DNA from: Moanibacter sp965226025
GTDB lineage: Bacteria > Verrucomicrobiota > Verrucomicrobiia > Opitutales > UBA2987
DNA: 64,000 bases
Assembly (NCBI GenBank): GCA_965226025.1
Contig: CBDDCD010000002.1
Coordinates: 2,666,001-2,730,000, forward strand
Direction: 5' to 3'
Shown here: positions 52,082 through 60,614 of the stretch, in pieces
Layout of the letters: every line of letters starts with the position of its first letter
How positions within the stretch are numbered: the stretch's first letter is position 1
Made by a program: the position numbers and the translations under genes
The notes under the pieces: model-generated
What the model was told of the DNA's origin: nothing
The model's input: only the letters and a program-made list of their open reading frames with translations
Database searches by the model: none

Positions 52082-53353
52082 CTATTTTGACCCGCTTTCC
52101 ACCTCACGCGGTGTAAAAACCCCCTCCCGTTCGACTCGTTGCCTACTCGGCACCTTCCAGCGCAGAATGCCCAGACGGCCGCTGCCCCATTGCTCCACCT
52201 CTTCGCCTCTGGGAACAACGGAATTGTCGTAACACCTCAGCCTCCGGCCTCGGAAATTCCAAGTCTCGCGATTGTCGTGAACGGTGATGATAGTGTCGTC
52301 ATCCAGGACAATGGAGCGAGCATACTGACCACACGGATTCAGCTGATAGATGGAGCGACTCCAAGTGACGCCCGTGTCGTAACTAAGCATGAACCGTTGG
52401 CCGTAGCGTCCAAACGTCAGAACCAACGTGTCATCGGAGAGTTTCATAATCGAGCCTGACTGCTGTGCCGATGCCGTCACCAGCCTCGGCGTCGCCCAAG
52501 TCTTTCCCCCATCCTTGCTGGAGCTGAATGCAGTGTGCTGAAACAACTGTTTGCCCACATCGGTGGGCGCTCCGGGTGGGGAATACAGTCGCGCATCAGC
52601 GGCTAATTCGGGAGGATCCTCCGGTACTTTGTCCCGCTGGTATCGGATCGATGCTAAAAGTTCGCCGGTCGGAAGTTCGAGCAAGTCGGGCTCGGGAGAA
52701 TGGTTGGTGAAATTTGAAAATCGCGACCAGGTTCGGCCGTCGTCCGTAGAGCTGAAAATGTAGGATCTGAATATGTCTTCACTCCCGGCGACCGGTCTTC
52801 CGGGACGAGCCCATGCTTGCACGCAGAAGGGGGCTATAAGCCGGCCGTCGGTCAGCTGAAGGAGTGTCGCCTGGTCTCCAATAACCTCGAAAGGTGAAGG
52901 ATCGAGCGGTTCGGTTGGCGCCCAGGTCCGGCCCCGATCTTCAGTTCGGGTCATCCAGGTCGTTCTCTGAAAGCTCTCATCCTCGCGCCGGCCTTCTTCG
53001 TGCTCCACGGGGTGGCTGAAACTCATGACCCAGACCAACAGAATTGTACCTTGTTCAGTGACGCCGATTCCGGTGGTGGTGCATTCTGTAAAGGTGAGCC
53101 CTTCAGGCACCTCCGGACCGAAGGGAGGAGAGCTACCGAGGAGCGACCAGGTTCTACCCAAATCCCGGCTGTGCATAACCTGTCCTTCCGCTCCCGCAGT
53201 GAAAAGTTCCTCATCGGGCCCCTTGACGATGCAGGGTTGAAAGACCGGGGTCCAGTCGGTCTCGATGAGTTCGCAGGGCCAATCGATCGACGGTCTGATG
53301 AAGATCTCGGAGACTTCGGGATGATAGTCCGCCCAGGTGGTTATGTGGTTCAT
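52082..53353 (-). CDS. Sialidase-like (BNR/Asp-box) glycosidase
   Basis: 423 residues with five Asp-box motifs of the S-x-D-x-G-x-x-W type: SRDLGRTWS, TEDRGRTWA, STDDGRTWS, SKDGGKTWA and SYDTGVTWS, evenly spaced as in a six-bladed sialidase propeller. Arginines of a possible carboxylate-binding triad occur in the blades (LLASIRYQRD, GQYARSIVLDD) but cannot be assigned with certainty. No clear signal peptide. Exo-sialidase is the family name; many environmental members act on other sugar acids. It is convergent with the PhyH gene and divergent from the aco operon. Full length. Confidence 0.82.
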   Translation of the reverse strand: MNHITTWADYHPEVSEIFIRPSIDWPCELIETDWTPVFQPCIVKGPDEELFTAGAEGQVMHSRDLGRTWSLLGSSPPFGPEVPEGLTFTECTTTGIGVTEQGTILLVWVMSFSHPVEHEEGRREDESFQRTTWMTRTEDRGRTWAPTEPLDPSPFEVIGDQATLLQLTDGRLIAPFCVQAWARPGRPVAGSEDIFRSYIFSSTDDGRTWSRFSNFTNHSPEPDLLELPTGELLASIRYQRDKVPEDPPELAADARLYSPPGAPTDVGKQLFQHTAFSSSKDGGKTWATPRLVTASAQQSGSIMKLSDDTLVLTFGRYGQRFMLSYDTGVTWSRSIYQLNPCGQYARSIVLDDDTIITVHDNRETWNFRGRRLRCYDNSVVPRGEEVEQWGSGRLGILRWKVPSRQRVEREGVFTPREVESGSK

Positions 53354-53677
53354 TTAGACAATAAGCGGTGCAAATCGATTGGAGGTCATCTTCATCTGCC
53401 TCTTTCTCGCCCAGCCGGTAGCCAAGCAAAATCTCTTTACTAGACTTCAGCCATTGGAAATCGAACCTGTGCTGCAAGGTCGAAGATAGGATCAAAGAGG
53501 ATGAGGAAGACGAAGAGGAAGATAGAAATCAAGTGTATACCGCTATTGTCGAACCGCCTCCACAAAACCCTCCAATCGGACTGGACGGACACGGTCCCTT
53601 TGTGCCATCCTCGATGGTAGGCCGATCAAAAGTTTGGCACCGGGGCATGTAGCGAAGAAAGCAGGGAGGGATCGGAG
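53354..53677. other. Divergent promoter region of the sialidase and aco operon
   Basis: 324 bp without a gene. A purine-rich stretch (GAGGATGAGGAAGACGAAGA, 53498-53517) stands out. A GGGAGGG ribosome-binding site lies just before acoA. No activator site or sigma-54 -24/-12 element is convincing, though acetoin operons are often sigma-54 dependent. Confidence 0.4.
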
Positions 53678-54688
53678 ATGGAACTCAGCAACGAAAAGCT
53701 ATTGTGGATCTACGAACGGATGCGGTTAATTCGAGCGTTCGAGGAGCAAGTGCATGAGGATTTCGCGGCCGGGAAGATCCCCGGCTTCGTCCATCTTTAC
53801 GCAGGAGAAGAGGCGGTTGCGGTTGGGGTGTGTGCCAACCTGGCGGATGAGGATTTCATCACCAGTACCCATCGTGGCCATGGACACTGTATTGCGAAAG
53901 GCGTTGATATCGGGCCGATGATGGCCGAGATTCACGGCAAGAGTGGGGGGGCTTGCAAGGGCAAGGGAGGTTCCATGCACATCGCCGACATGTCGAAAGG
54001 CATGCTCGGCGCTAACGGCATCGTCGGCGGAGGACCGCCCTTGGCCTGCGGCGCCGGTCTGATGGCGAAGGTGAAAGGCATCGACGCGGTCACCGTTTGT
54101 TTCTTTGGAGACGGGGCATCCAACCAGGGGACTACGTTAGAGGGCATCAACCTGGCCGGCGTGTGGAAGCTTCCGATTCTATTCGTATGCGAAAACAACC
54201 GGTACGCGGAAACCACGGCGGCCGAGTACTCTGTCTCAGGCAGCGACATCGCCGCCCGAGCAAGCGGTTTCGGTATGCCCAGTGCAGCCGTCGATGGACA
54301 GGATGTGTTCGCCATTTACGAAGCTGCGAGTGAAGCCCTGAACCGCGCGCGGCGCGGCCAAGGACCCTCCTTCATCGAGGCCCAGACCTATCGATACTAT
54401 GGTCATTTCGAGGGTGACGCCATCACCTATCGGACGGATGAAGAGCTAGAGCGGCATAGATCGAAGGATTGCATTGATCAATTTCGAAAGACCGTTGTCG
54501 ATCAGGGCCTGCTCACTGAGGCCGAGCTGAATGCTGTCGACGAAAGGGCGAAGGAGACCATCGAAGAGGCTTCTCGTTTTGCCGAGGAAAGCCCGCTCCC
54601 GAATCCCACCGATACCCTGACCGACGTCTATGCCGGATTCCCCGAATCAGGGTTGTGGCCGTTCCAGACGACACCGGTGGAGAATTAG
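53678..54688 (+). CDS. acoA: 2-oxo acid/acetoin dehydrogenase E1 alpha subunit
   Basis: 336 residues, full length. RMRLIRAFEEQVHEDFAAGK and HLYAGEEAVAVGVCANL at the N-terminus, STHRGHGHCIAKG (about 67-79), the TPP/Mg motif CFFGDGASNQGTTLEGINLA ending in ENN (about 145-175) and the RYRYYGHFEGD-like block (YRYYGHFEGD, about 239) are all present. The closest family pattern is the acetoin/pyruvate dehydrogenase E1 alpha group. With the beta subunit it decarboxylates the 2-oxo acid or cleaves acetoin and passes the acyl group to a lipoyl arm. First gene of the acoA-acoB-acoC-acoX cluster, 63 bp before acoB, with strong SD GGGAGGG. Confidence 0.85.
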   Translation: MELSNEKLLWIYERMRLIRAFEEQVHEDFAAGKIPGFVHLYAGEEAVAVGVCANLADEDFITSTHRGHGHCIAKGVDIGPMMAEIHGKSGGACKGKGGSMHIADMSKGMLGANGIVGGGPPLACGAGLMAKVKGIDAVTVCFFGDGASNQGTTLEGINLAGVWKLPILFVCENNRYAETTAAEYSVSGSDIAARASGFGMPSAAVDGQDVFAIYEAASEALNRARRGQGPSFIEAQTYRYYGHFEGDAITYRTDEELERHRSKDCIDQFRKTVVDQGLLTEAELNAVDERAKETIEEASRFAEESPLPNPTDTLTDVYAGFPESGLWPFQTTPVEN

Positions 54689-54751
54689 CCAAGAGGTCTT
54701 TTCCAGAATTTGAAACGTTAGGGCGAGGTAATCCGAACAGGAGACAATGAG

Positions 54752-55768
54752 ATGGCGGAGCGGTTGTTAAGTTATCGCGAGGCGATTAATGAGGCATTGC
54801 GTCTCGAGATGGGGCGCGATTCCACGGTAGTGGTCATGGGGGAGGATGTTTCCGGAGCGCCTCAGAGCGATGATCCGGAGCACCTCGACGCGTGGGGAGG
54901 CGTGATGGGAGTGACGAAGGGTCTGGTTCACGAATTCGGCCGCGAGCGGGTGCGCGATACCCCAATCACGGAATCGGCCTTTGTTGGGGCCGGGGTGGGC
55001 GCGGCTGTCACCGGACTTCGACCCGTCGTCGAACTCATGTTCATCGGTTTCATGGGTGTGTGTCTCGACCAGATTACGAATCAGGCTGCAAAGATGCGTT
55101 ATATGTTCGGCGGCAAGGCCACGATTCCACTGGTCATTCGCACCATGATTGGGGCCGGACTTCGAGCCGCCGCCCAACACTCGGACTCGATGTACTCGAC
55201 CTTCGTTCACTTCCCCGGGTTGAAAGTCGTGGTTCCGTCAACGCCCGGCGATGTCAAGGGTCTGCTGATCGCTTCCATTCGCGATGACGATCCGGTCATC
55301 TTCTGTGAACACAAGGTCCTCTACGATCTACAGGGTCCCGTGCCCGAGGGTGATTATGTAATTCCATTGGGCCAGGCCGATGTGAAGCGGGAGGGAGCGG
55401 ATGCGACTATCGTCGCAATCTCACGAATGGTCGACTTTTCCCTTCAGGCAGCCGATGCGTTGGCTGCTGAGGGCATTAGTGCGGAAGTGGTCGATCCCCG
55501 CACTCTCGTCCCGCTCGATACCGAGACGATCCTCAACTCGATCCGTAAGACGGGACGATTGGTGATCGTGGACGAGGACAACCCGCGCTGCAGTGCGGCC
55601 ACTGATATCGCTACCCTTGCCGCAACAGAAGCTATCGAATACCTGAGCGCCCCGGTCAAGTTGGTTACAGCGCCGCACACACCGGTGCCGTTCAGTCCGA
55701 GTTTGGAGGATACCTATATCCCTTCTCCGGCGAGAATCGTTGCTGCGGTAAAGGAGACGATGATTTAG
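54752..55768 (+). CDS. acoB: 2-oxo acid/acetoin dehydrogenase E1 beta subunit
   Basis: 338 residues. SYREAINEALRLEMGRDSTV, VVMGEDVSG (about 28-36), RVRDTPITESAFVGAGVGAA (about 66-85) and the C-terminal transketolase domain (AEVVDPRTLVPLDTETILNS) are all typical of E1 beta subunits. AGGAGACAATGAG before the ATG is a good ribosome-binding site. It forms the alpha2-beta2 E1 with the gene upstream. A 12-bp-unit repeat element lies between this gene and acoC. Confidence 0.86.
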   Translation: MAERLLSYREAINEALRLEMGRDSTVVVMGEDVSGAPQSDDPEHLDAWGGVMGVTKGLVHEFGRERVRDTPITESAFVGAGVGAAVTGLRPVVELMFIGFMGVCLDQITNQAAKMRYMFGGKATIPLVIRTMIGAGLRAAAQHSDSMYSTFVHFPGLKVVVPSTPGDVKGLLIASIRDDDPVIFCEHKVLYDLQGPVPEGDYVIPLGQADVKREGADATIVAISRMVDFSLQAADALAAEGISAEVVDPRTLVPLDTETILNSIRKTGRLVIVDEDNPRCSAATDIATLAATEAIEYLSAPVKLVTAPHTPVPFSPSLEDTYIPSPARIVAAVKETMI

Positions 55769-55835
55769 AGAAGTCAGAGGAACCGCCTTGGGAGAACCGC
55801 CTAGAACCCAAACCAGGAGTAGTCGCAACCGAATA

Positions 55836-55979
55836 GACAAGGTTCGAGACGAGGTTCGAGACAAGGTTCGAGACAAGGTTACTACGTTAGACAGAGCCAC
55901 CTACCAAGTTCGATCAGATTCGTCCTTAGAAAAGGCCACATCAGTACTCACCGGAGGAAACCTCGTCTCGAACCTTGTC
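55836..55979. repeat. 12-bp-unit inverted repeat element with four left units
   Basis: Left arm 55836-55880: GACAAGGTTCGA, GACGAGGTTCGA, GACAAGGTTCGA, GACAAGGTT. The right arm (55959-55979) has only two inverted units, so the arms are unequal. It ends 21 bp before the acoC start, inside the operon, and would place a large hairpin at its ribosome-binding site. Confidence 0.85.
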
Positions 55980-56000
55980 TACACCATTCGGAACTGAACC

Positions 56001-57374
56001 ATGGCCTCTGAAGTCGTAATGCCCAAATGGGGCTTGAGCATGCAGGAGGGGCGCATCACCCAATGGCTCAAGCAGGAAGGCGAGCCCGTCGAGAAGGATG
56101 AGCCGCTGCTCGAAGTGGAAACCGAGAAGATGGTTTCGGTCGTTGAAGCGCCCGCGAGCGGGATTCTGGCTCGCGTTCTCCACCCCGAAGGAAGCACTGT
56201 TGCGATTAGCGAGGTAATCGCCTTGATCACGGACCCCGGCGAGGCGGTTCCGGAGGTCAGCGCGCCCCCTCCATCGGCTCCTGAGGAGGAGAGGAATGCC
56301 TCTGTGTCCAGGCCCGCCCCAGAGCCTATCCCGGCGCCTTCAGGCACCATCCGCGCCATGCCCGCAGCTCGGCGACTGGCGAAAGAGCGCGGCCTGAACC
56401 TGGCAGGAATCGAGGGCACTGGGCCGAGAGGAGCAATTACCCAGGGCGATGTCGAGCGAGCCCTGACCCCGGCCGTCCAACCGATTCAGAAGGCTTCCTT
56501 TTTCAGCGATGGCCACCGACTCGACGGTCTGCTTTACACGCCTACGGATCTTGATCGGGATGAGAAGCGACCAGCGATTGTGCTCTGCGCGGGCTTTACC
56601 TACCTCAAGAGCCTCGTCCTGCCGGATATCGCCAAAGCCCTTAACGCAGAGGGCTACGTCGTGTTGACCTTCGATTACCGGGGATTCGGCGAGAGCGAGG
56701 GGCCGCGTTGGCGACTCATCCCTGACGAGCAGGTGAACGATGTCAGGGCAGCGCTGACCTTTGTCGCGGATCAGCCGCAAGTCGATGCGGAACGCCTCGC
56801 CGTGCTTGGGATAAGCTTGGGTGGATCGAATGCGATTGTCGTAGGGGCGCTCGATCAGCGCGTAAACACTGTCGTCGCCATTGAGGCCATGGGCGACGGA
56901 GGGCGCTGGTTGTGCAGTCTGCGTCGCCACTGGGAGTGGCGCGAGTTCCAAGAGCTTCTGGCCAAGGATCGATCGCAACGGGTGCGAACGGGGAAGTCCG
57001 CTCGGGTGGATCCACTCGAGATCGTGGTGCCGGATCCCGACTCTCGCAACTTTCTCAAGAGTGTCTATGAAGAGTATCCCCAGATGAAGTGCGACCTGCC
57101 TCTCGAAACGGCGGAGGCGTTGACCGAGTACCGGCCAGAGAGTTACGTCGCACGAATCGCGCCTCGTCCTCTGCTCTTGATCCACGGTGCAGACGACCTC
57201 CAGGTCTCCTCTGATGAATCGCGCGAACTCTACGAGCGCGCCGGCGAGCCTCGCCAATTGGCGCTCCTTCCCGACATGGGACATTTCGACTGGGTGATGG
57301 CGGGGAGCGCTGGATTCGAGCGGGTGGTCGGGCTCACCATCGCTTTTCTTCAGGAATATCTGCCGGCTCCATGA
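56001..57374 (+). CDS. acoC: AcoC-like lipoyl-alpha/beta hydrolase fusion
   Basis: Lipoyl domain at residues 1-78 with the lipoylated Lys43 in VETEKMVSV; an Ala/Pro linker; a peripheral-subunit-binding domain at about 116-155 (RAMPAARRLAKERGLNLAGI then TGPRGAITQGDV); then an alpha/beta hydrolase of about 290 residues with nucleophile Ser near 272 (LGISLGGSNA), acid in HGADDLQ and His in DMGHFDW. The normal E2 acyltransferase domain (H-x-x-x-D-G) is absent. A lipoyl domain plus alpha/beta hydrolase is the architecture known for AcoC of some acetoin systems; here the hydrolase is the dienelactone-hydrolase-like type. It carries the acyl group and perhaps releases it by hydrolysis. The stop overlaps the acoX start (ATGA). 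Confidence 0.78.
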   Translation: MASEVVMPKWGLSMQEGRITQWLKQEGEPVEKDEPLLEVETEKMVSVVEAPASGILARVLHPEGSTVAISEVIALITDPGEAVPEVSAPPPSAPEEERNASVSRPAPEPIPAPSGTIRAMPAARRLAKERGLNLAGIEGTGPRGAITQGDVERALTPAVQPIQKASFFSDGHRLDGLLYTPTDLDRDEKRPAIVLCAGFTYLKSLVLPDIAKALNAEGYVVLTFDYRGFGESEGPRWRLIPDEQVNDVRAALTFVADQPQVDAERLAVLGISLGGSNAIVVGALDQRVNTVVAIEAMGDGGRWLCSLRRHWEWREFQELLAKDRSQRVRTGKSARVDPLEIVVPDPDSRNFLKSVYEEYPQMKCDLPLETAEALTEYRPESYVARIAPRPLLLIHGADDLQVSSDESRELYERAGEPRQLALLPDMGHFDWVMAGSAGFERVVGLTIAFLQEYLPAP

Positions 57375-58423
57375 TCACCGTCGGTATCGTTGCTAATCCG
57401 GCATCGGGCACGGATATTCGGCGACTGGTCGCATACGGTTCAAATTACGATAATGCCGAGAAGACAAACATCGTCCGCCGGGTGCTGCTGGGGCTCGAGG
57501 CGGTAGGCGTTGAGCGTGTCTTGATCATGCCGGATTCATTCGGCATCGGCCGGCGGGCCCTCGACGACCTTTCAATTGAGCTCGAAGCCTCGTTGCTTCC
57601 CATTCCATTGACATTCACCAAGGTCGACTCGACCCGTGCCGCTAGGGTCATGGCGACGGACGGAGCCGGTTGTATCGTTACCATAGGTGGCGACGGCACT
57701 AACCGGGCCGTGGCCAAAGCGAGCGGCAAGGTTCCTCTCATGCCTATCTCTACCGGAACCAACAATGTCTTCCCGACCATGATCGAGGGAACCATTGCCG
57801 GAATGGCCGCCGGTCTTGCCGCCCGCAGGCTCGTCGATAGCGCAGTGCACCGTATGCCGCGGTTGGAGATCTTTCATTTAAAGGACTCCGATGACAGCCG
57901 TGATATTGCCTCGTTTAAGTCCGATCCGCCGGACGATATCGCGTTGGTGGATGCGGCCGTCTACGACGAACGGTTTGTCGCCTCTCGGGCTGTCTGGGAT
58001 GTGTCCAAGATAATCGAACTCTTTTTGACCCGCGCCGTACCGGGAAACATTGGACTCTCGGCCATTGGCGCTCATGTCCCAAGGGGAAATGGAGCGAGCA
58101 ACAATTCCAAGCTTCCCGGTTCGGGGCAAGGGCAGGGTTTGTACCTTCGATTAGATTCCGGCGGAAAGCAGGTCCTAGCGCCGATCGCCCCCGGCCTCAT
58201 CCAGAGCGTGGGCCTCGCCGAGTGCCGGCCGCTGCAGCCAGGCGATGTCGTCACCGTCAACGATAAACGACCCTGTGTGCTGGCTCTGGACGGCGAGCGC
58301 GAGATCGAACTGCGTCCCGGTTCCACTGCCCATGTCCGACTCAGTCCTAACGGACCATGGGTTGTGGACGCCCATGAAGCGATGGAAGTTTCGGCGCGTG
58401 CGGGGATTTTTGTCCGCGACTAG
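57371..58423 (+). CDS. acoX: ATP-NAD kinase-like AcoX protein
   Basis: 350 residues, starting on the ATGA overlap with acoC, so translationally coupled. ITVGIVANPASGTDIRRLVA at the N-terminus and IVTIGGDGTNRAVAKASGKV (about 96-115) with the GGDGT motif of the NAD-kinase/diacylglycerol-kinase fold, then PISTGTNNVFPTMIEGTIAG. This pattern matches AcoX, an accessory protein found in acetoin operons whose function is not established. Its presence is the best evidence that the cluster is an acetoin-type rather than a pyruvate dehydrogenase system. Followed by a 12-bp-unit repeat, not by an E3 gene. Confidence 0.85.
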   Translation: MITVGIVANPASGTDIRRLVAYGSNYDNAEKTNIVRRVLLGLEAVGVERVLIMPDSFGIGRRALDDLSIELEASLLPIPLTFTKVDSTRAARVMATDGAGCIVTIGGDGTNRAVAKASGKVPLMPISTGTNNVFPTMIEGTIAGMAAGLAARRLVDSAVHRMPRLEIFHLKDSDDSRDIASFKSDPPDDIALVDAAVYDERFVASRAVWDVSKIIELFLTRAVPGNIGLSAIGAHVPRGNGASNNSKLPGSGQGQGLYLRLDSGGKQVLAPIAPGLIQSVGLAECRPLQPGDVVTVNDKRPCVLALDGEREIELRPGSTAHVRLSPNGPWVVDAHEAMEVSARAGIFVRD

Positions 58424-58458
58424 AGGTTGGGAGAGACCTCTTTCTCCGTCAGGAAACA

Positions 58459-58493
58459 TTTGTCGCGAGCCTTGGCGCGAGCTTTGTCGAGCC
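58459..58493. repeat. 12-bp-unit repeat (GTCGCGAGCCTT family)
   Basis: TTTGTCGCGAGC, CTTGGCGCGAGC, TTTGTCGAGCC, 36 bp after the acoX stop. Single arm; no inverted partner before the transposase. Confidence 0.65.
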
Positions 58494-58556
58494 TACGTAG
58501 AGCCCGTCCCAGTGGTGGAAACAATTGATTTTTAATGAGTTATGGGCAAAAAAAAG

Positions 58557-58588
58557 GCCGGATAGAGCTGCAAAAAGCTCGATCCGGC
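58557..58588. repeat. Hairpin upstream of the ISNCY-like transposase
   Basis: GCCGGATAGAGCT (58557-58569) pairs with AGCTCGATCCGGC (58576-58588), one mismatch, A-rich loop, preceded by an A-run and followed by GAAAAAGG. It may block outside transcription into the transposase or mark the left end of the element. Confidence 0.6.
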
Positions 58589-58639
58589 GAAAAAGGGCGC
58601 TTATGCTTGCGTTAGTCAAATACAAAGCACGCCCTTCTC

Positions 58640-60118
58640 ATGAAAAATATTGCCGTACAAAGCTTCCTGCGTCCAGCCCTAACTCCAGTCATTCGATGCA
58701 AAGACTACACCGTGTTTCTGGAAACAATGGAGCGGATTGACCGGGTTTTGATCGACTCCTCGCTGGAAAGGGAGGCGATCGTAAAAGCCTTGGAAGGATG
58801 GGATGAAGCGGGAGGGAAGGATCGGGAGCGACGCGCTCTAAGAGCGATAAAAGCGCTGCGGGTGGAGGTGGTGCGTCATTTACTCGGAGGGATATCCTTT
58901 CGTTGTCTGTCGCAGGAGTTGGGACGCAGTGAGCTTCTGGCTAATTTTTGCCGGGTGCGTGAGGTAGACGGGATCCGGAAAATATCGAAGAGCAGTCTGG
59001 AACGGGATTCGAAATTCTTCGACGAAGCGTATCTGAGACAGCTGCATGCAAGGATGACCGAGGTGGTGGGCAATGCTGAACATTGTGGTGAGGCAGGATT
59101 AGAGAAGCCGATCGATACGAGGGAATGCCTGATCGACGCCACTTGCCTGGAAGCGAACATCCACTGGCCCGTGGACTGGGTCTTGCTCAAGGATGTGGGA
59201 GCAACGCTGCTCAAGGCGATCAGTCTGATCCGGCAGGCGGGAATGAAACAGCGCATGCCCCAGGGAGCAAAGGGATTGGCTCGGGAGATGAACAAACGGT
59301 GCCTGGAGATGACGCATGCGCGTCGGCGCCGGGAGGCGGGCAAAGCGCGTAAAGGGATCCTGCGGCGGATGAAGCTATTGCTCAAGAAGATTGAGGGCCA
59401 TGCCCTTCGCCACCGTGACTTATTGGAAGCTATGTGGATGCAAAGCGATTACACCGAGAAGAAGGCGAGCCGAATCATCGAGCGAATGGATGGTATGTTA
59501 GAGCAGATACCGCAGGTCATGAAACAGGCGCACGAACGGATCATAGGGGGGCGGCAGGTGAAGAATGAGGAGAAGATCCTGAGCGCCTACGAACCTGAGA
59601 TTGACGTCATCGTGCGAGGCAAGGCAGATCGGGAGGTGGAGTTTGGCAACACCCTTTATTTATGCGAGAGCGCAGAGGGATATCTGTTGGACTGGAAACT
59701 GTATGGGGGGCAGGCCCCGAGCGAATTGAAGCAGCTTTGGGAAAGTCTGGAGAGGCAAAAGGGCTTCGCTTTAGAGGAGAAGATCGAAGCGATCAGTGGG
59801 GATCGGGGCTATGCCTCGAAGGCGGCCAGCAAGCGGCTCCAGGCAGAGGGGATTTTTGACGCCCTTACGCCCCGCAATCCACAAGAGCTCAAGGAGCGGA
59901 TGGAGGAGCCGCGCTTTGTCCGGTTGCAGCGACGACGAGGGAGCACCGAAGGCCGGATCGGAGTGCTCAAGAACCGATGGCACGGGGGCAAGATACGCAG
60001 CAAAGGCTTTGACAACCGTAACCTTAGCGTGGCCTGGTCGGTTCTGTCCCACAATCTATGGAAAATCGCGCAGAGACTTGCGCAAGAACATGAGAAAGAG
60101 GCAACGCAGGCGGCATAG
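58640..60118 (+). CDS. DDE transposase, ISNCY/IS1182-like
   Basis: 492 residues. N-terminal helical domain (to about 160), first catalytic Asp in CLIDATCLEANIHWPVDW (about 163), a long helical insertion (about 190-310), second Asp in EAISGDRGYASKAASKRLQA (about 385), final Glu in RRGSTEGRIGVLKNRWHGGK (about 436), then the helical end LSVAWSVLSHNLWKIAQRLA. The catalytic triad looks intact. I found no clear terminal inverted repeats, so the element borders remain unknown. It lies directly downstream of the aco operon, and the 496 bp after it hold no gene. Confidence 0.8.
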   Translation: MKNIAVQSFLRPALTPVIRCKDYTVFLETMERIDRVLIDSSLEREAIVKALEGWDEAGGKDRERRALRAIKALRVEVVRHLLGGISFRCLSQELGRSELLANFCRVREVDGIRKISKSSLERDSKFFDEAYLRQLHARMTEVVGNAEHCGEAGLEKPIDTRECLIDATCLEANIHWPVDWVLLKDVGATLLKAISLIRQAGMKQRMPQGAKGLAREMNKRCLEMTHARRRREAGKARKGILRRMKLLLKKIEGHALRHRDLLEAMWMQSDYTEKKASRIIERMDGMLEQIPQVMKQAHERIIGGRQVKNEEKILSAYEPEIDVIVRGKADREVEFGNTLYLCESAEGYLLDWKLYGGQAPSELKQLWESLERQKGFALEEKIEAISGDRGYASKAASKRLQAEGIFDALTPRNPQELKERMEEPRFVRLQRRRGSTEGRIGVLKNRWHGGKIRSKGFDNRNLSVAWSVLSHNLWKIAQRLAQEHEKEATQAA

Positions 60119-60614
60119 GGATCCAAGAATCGAGTCAGAGGCGCTTCCTTGGGAGAACTATCGACTCAAAGCGAGAGGAAGGGTGCTGGAAAGGTGCATA
60201 ACGGATAAAAGGTAAGCTACCGAGGACGGAAGGCATGTCGTGGTCTACATAACGTGACGAAGATTGATATCGGTATCAGGCTTCCACCCAAATCCTCTCG
60301 GATTTGGGACAGCCTCTACGTAAGCATCCCTATTCGCGAAGAAAAGAGGCCATCGACAAGCGAAGCCGATGTATCGATGAGAAGACTAAAAATCGATGTA
60401 GGACGGCGCTCCCGCGGGATGTTACCGGGTTGAAGTCTCGAAGAGCATTTCCTTGTTGCCTCCATCGAGCGCATTGGAAATCCCAACTATTGCAAGACAG
60501 GAATTCTTAATATACTCAGGAAGCGACAAAGAAAGGAGTAGGGCTGCTAAATTCCAACGCTGGCGTGCTGTCGGAACGGGAACCGTTGCAAGCTGCTTTT
60601 AAAAAGAAAACTCC
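60119..60614. other. Gene-free region after the transposase
   Basis: 496 bp between convergent genes. I see no gene, no member of the repeat families and no clear terminator. The right end of the transposable element probably lies within it. Confidence 0.45.
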
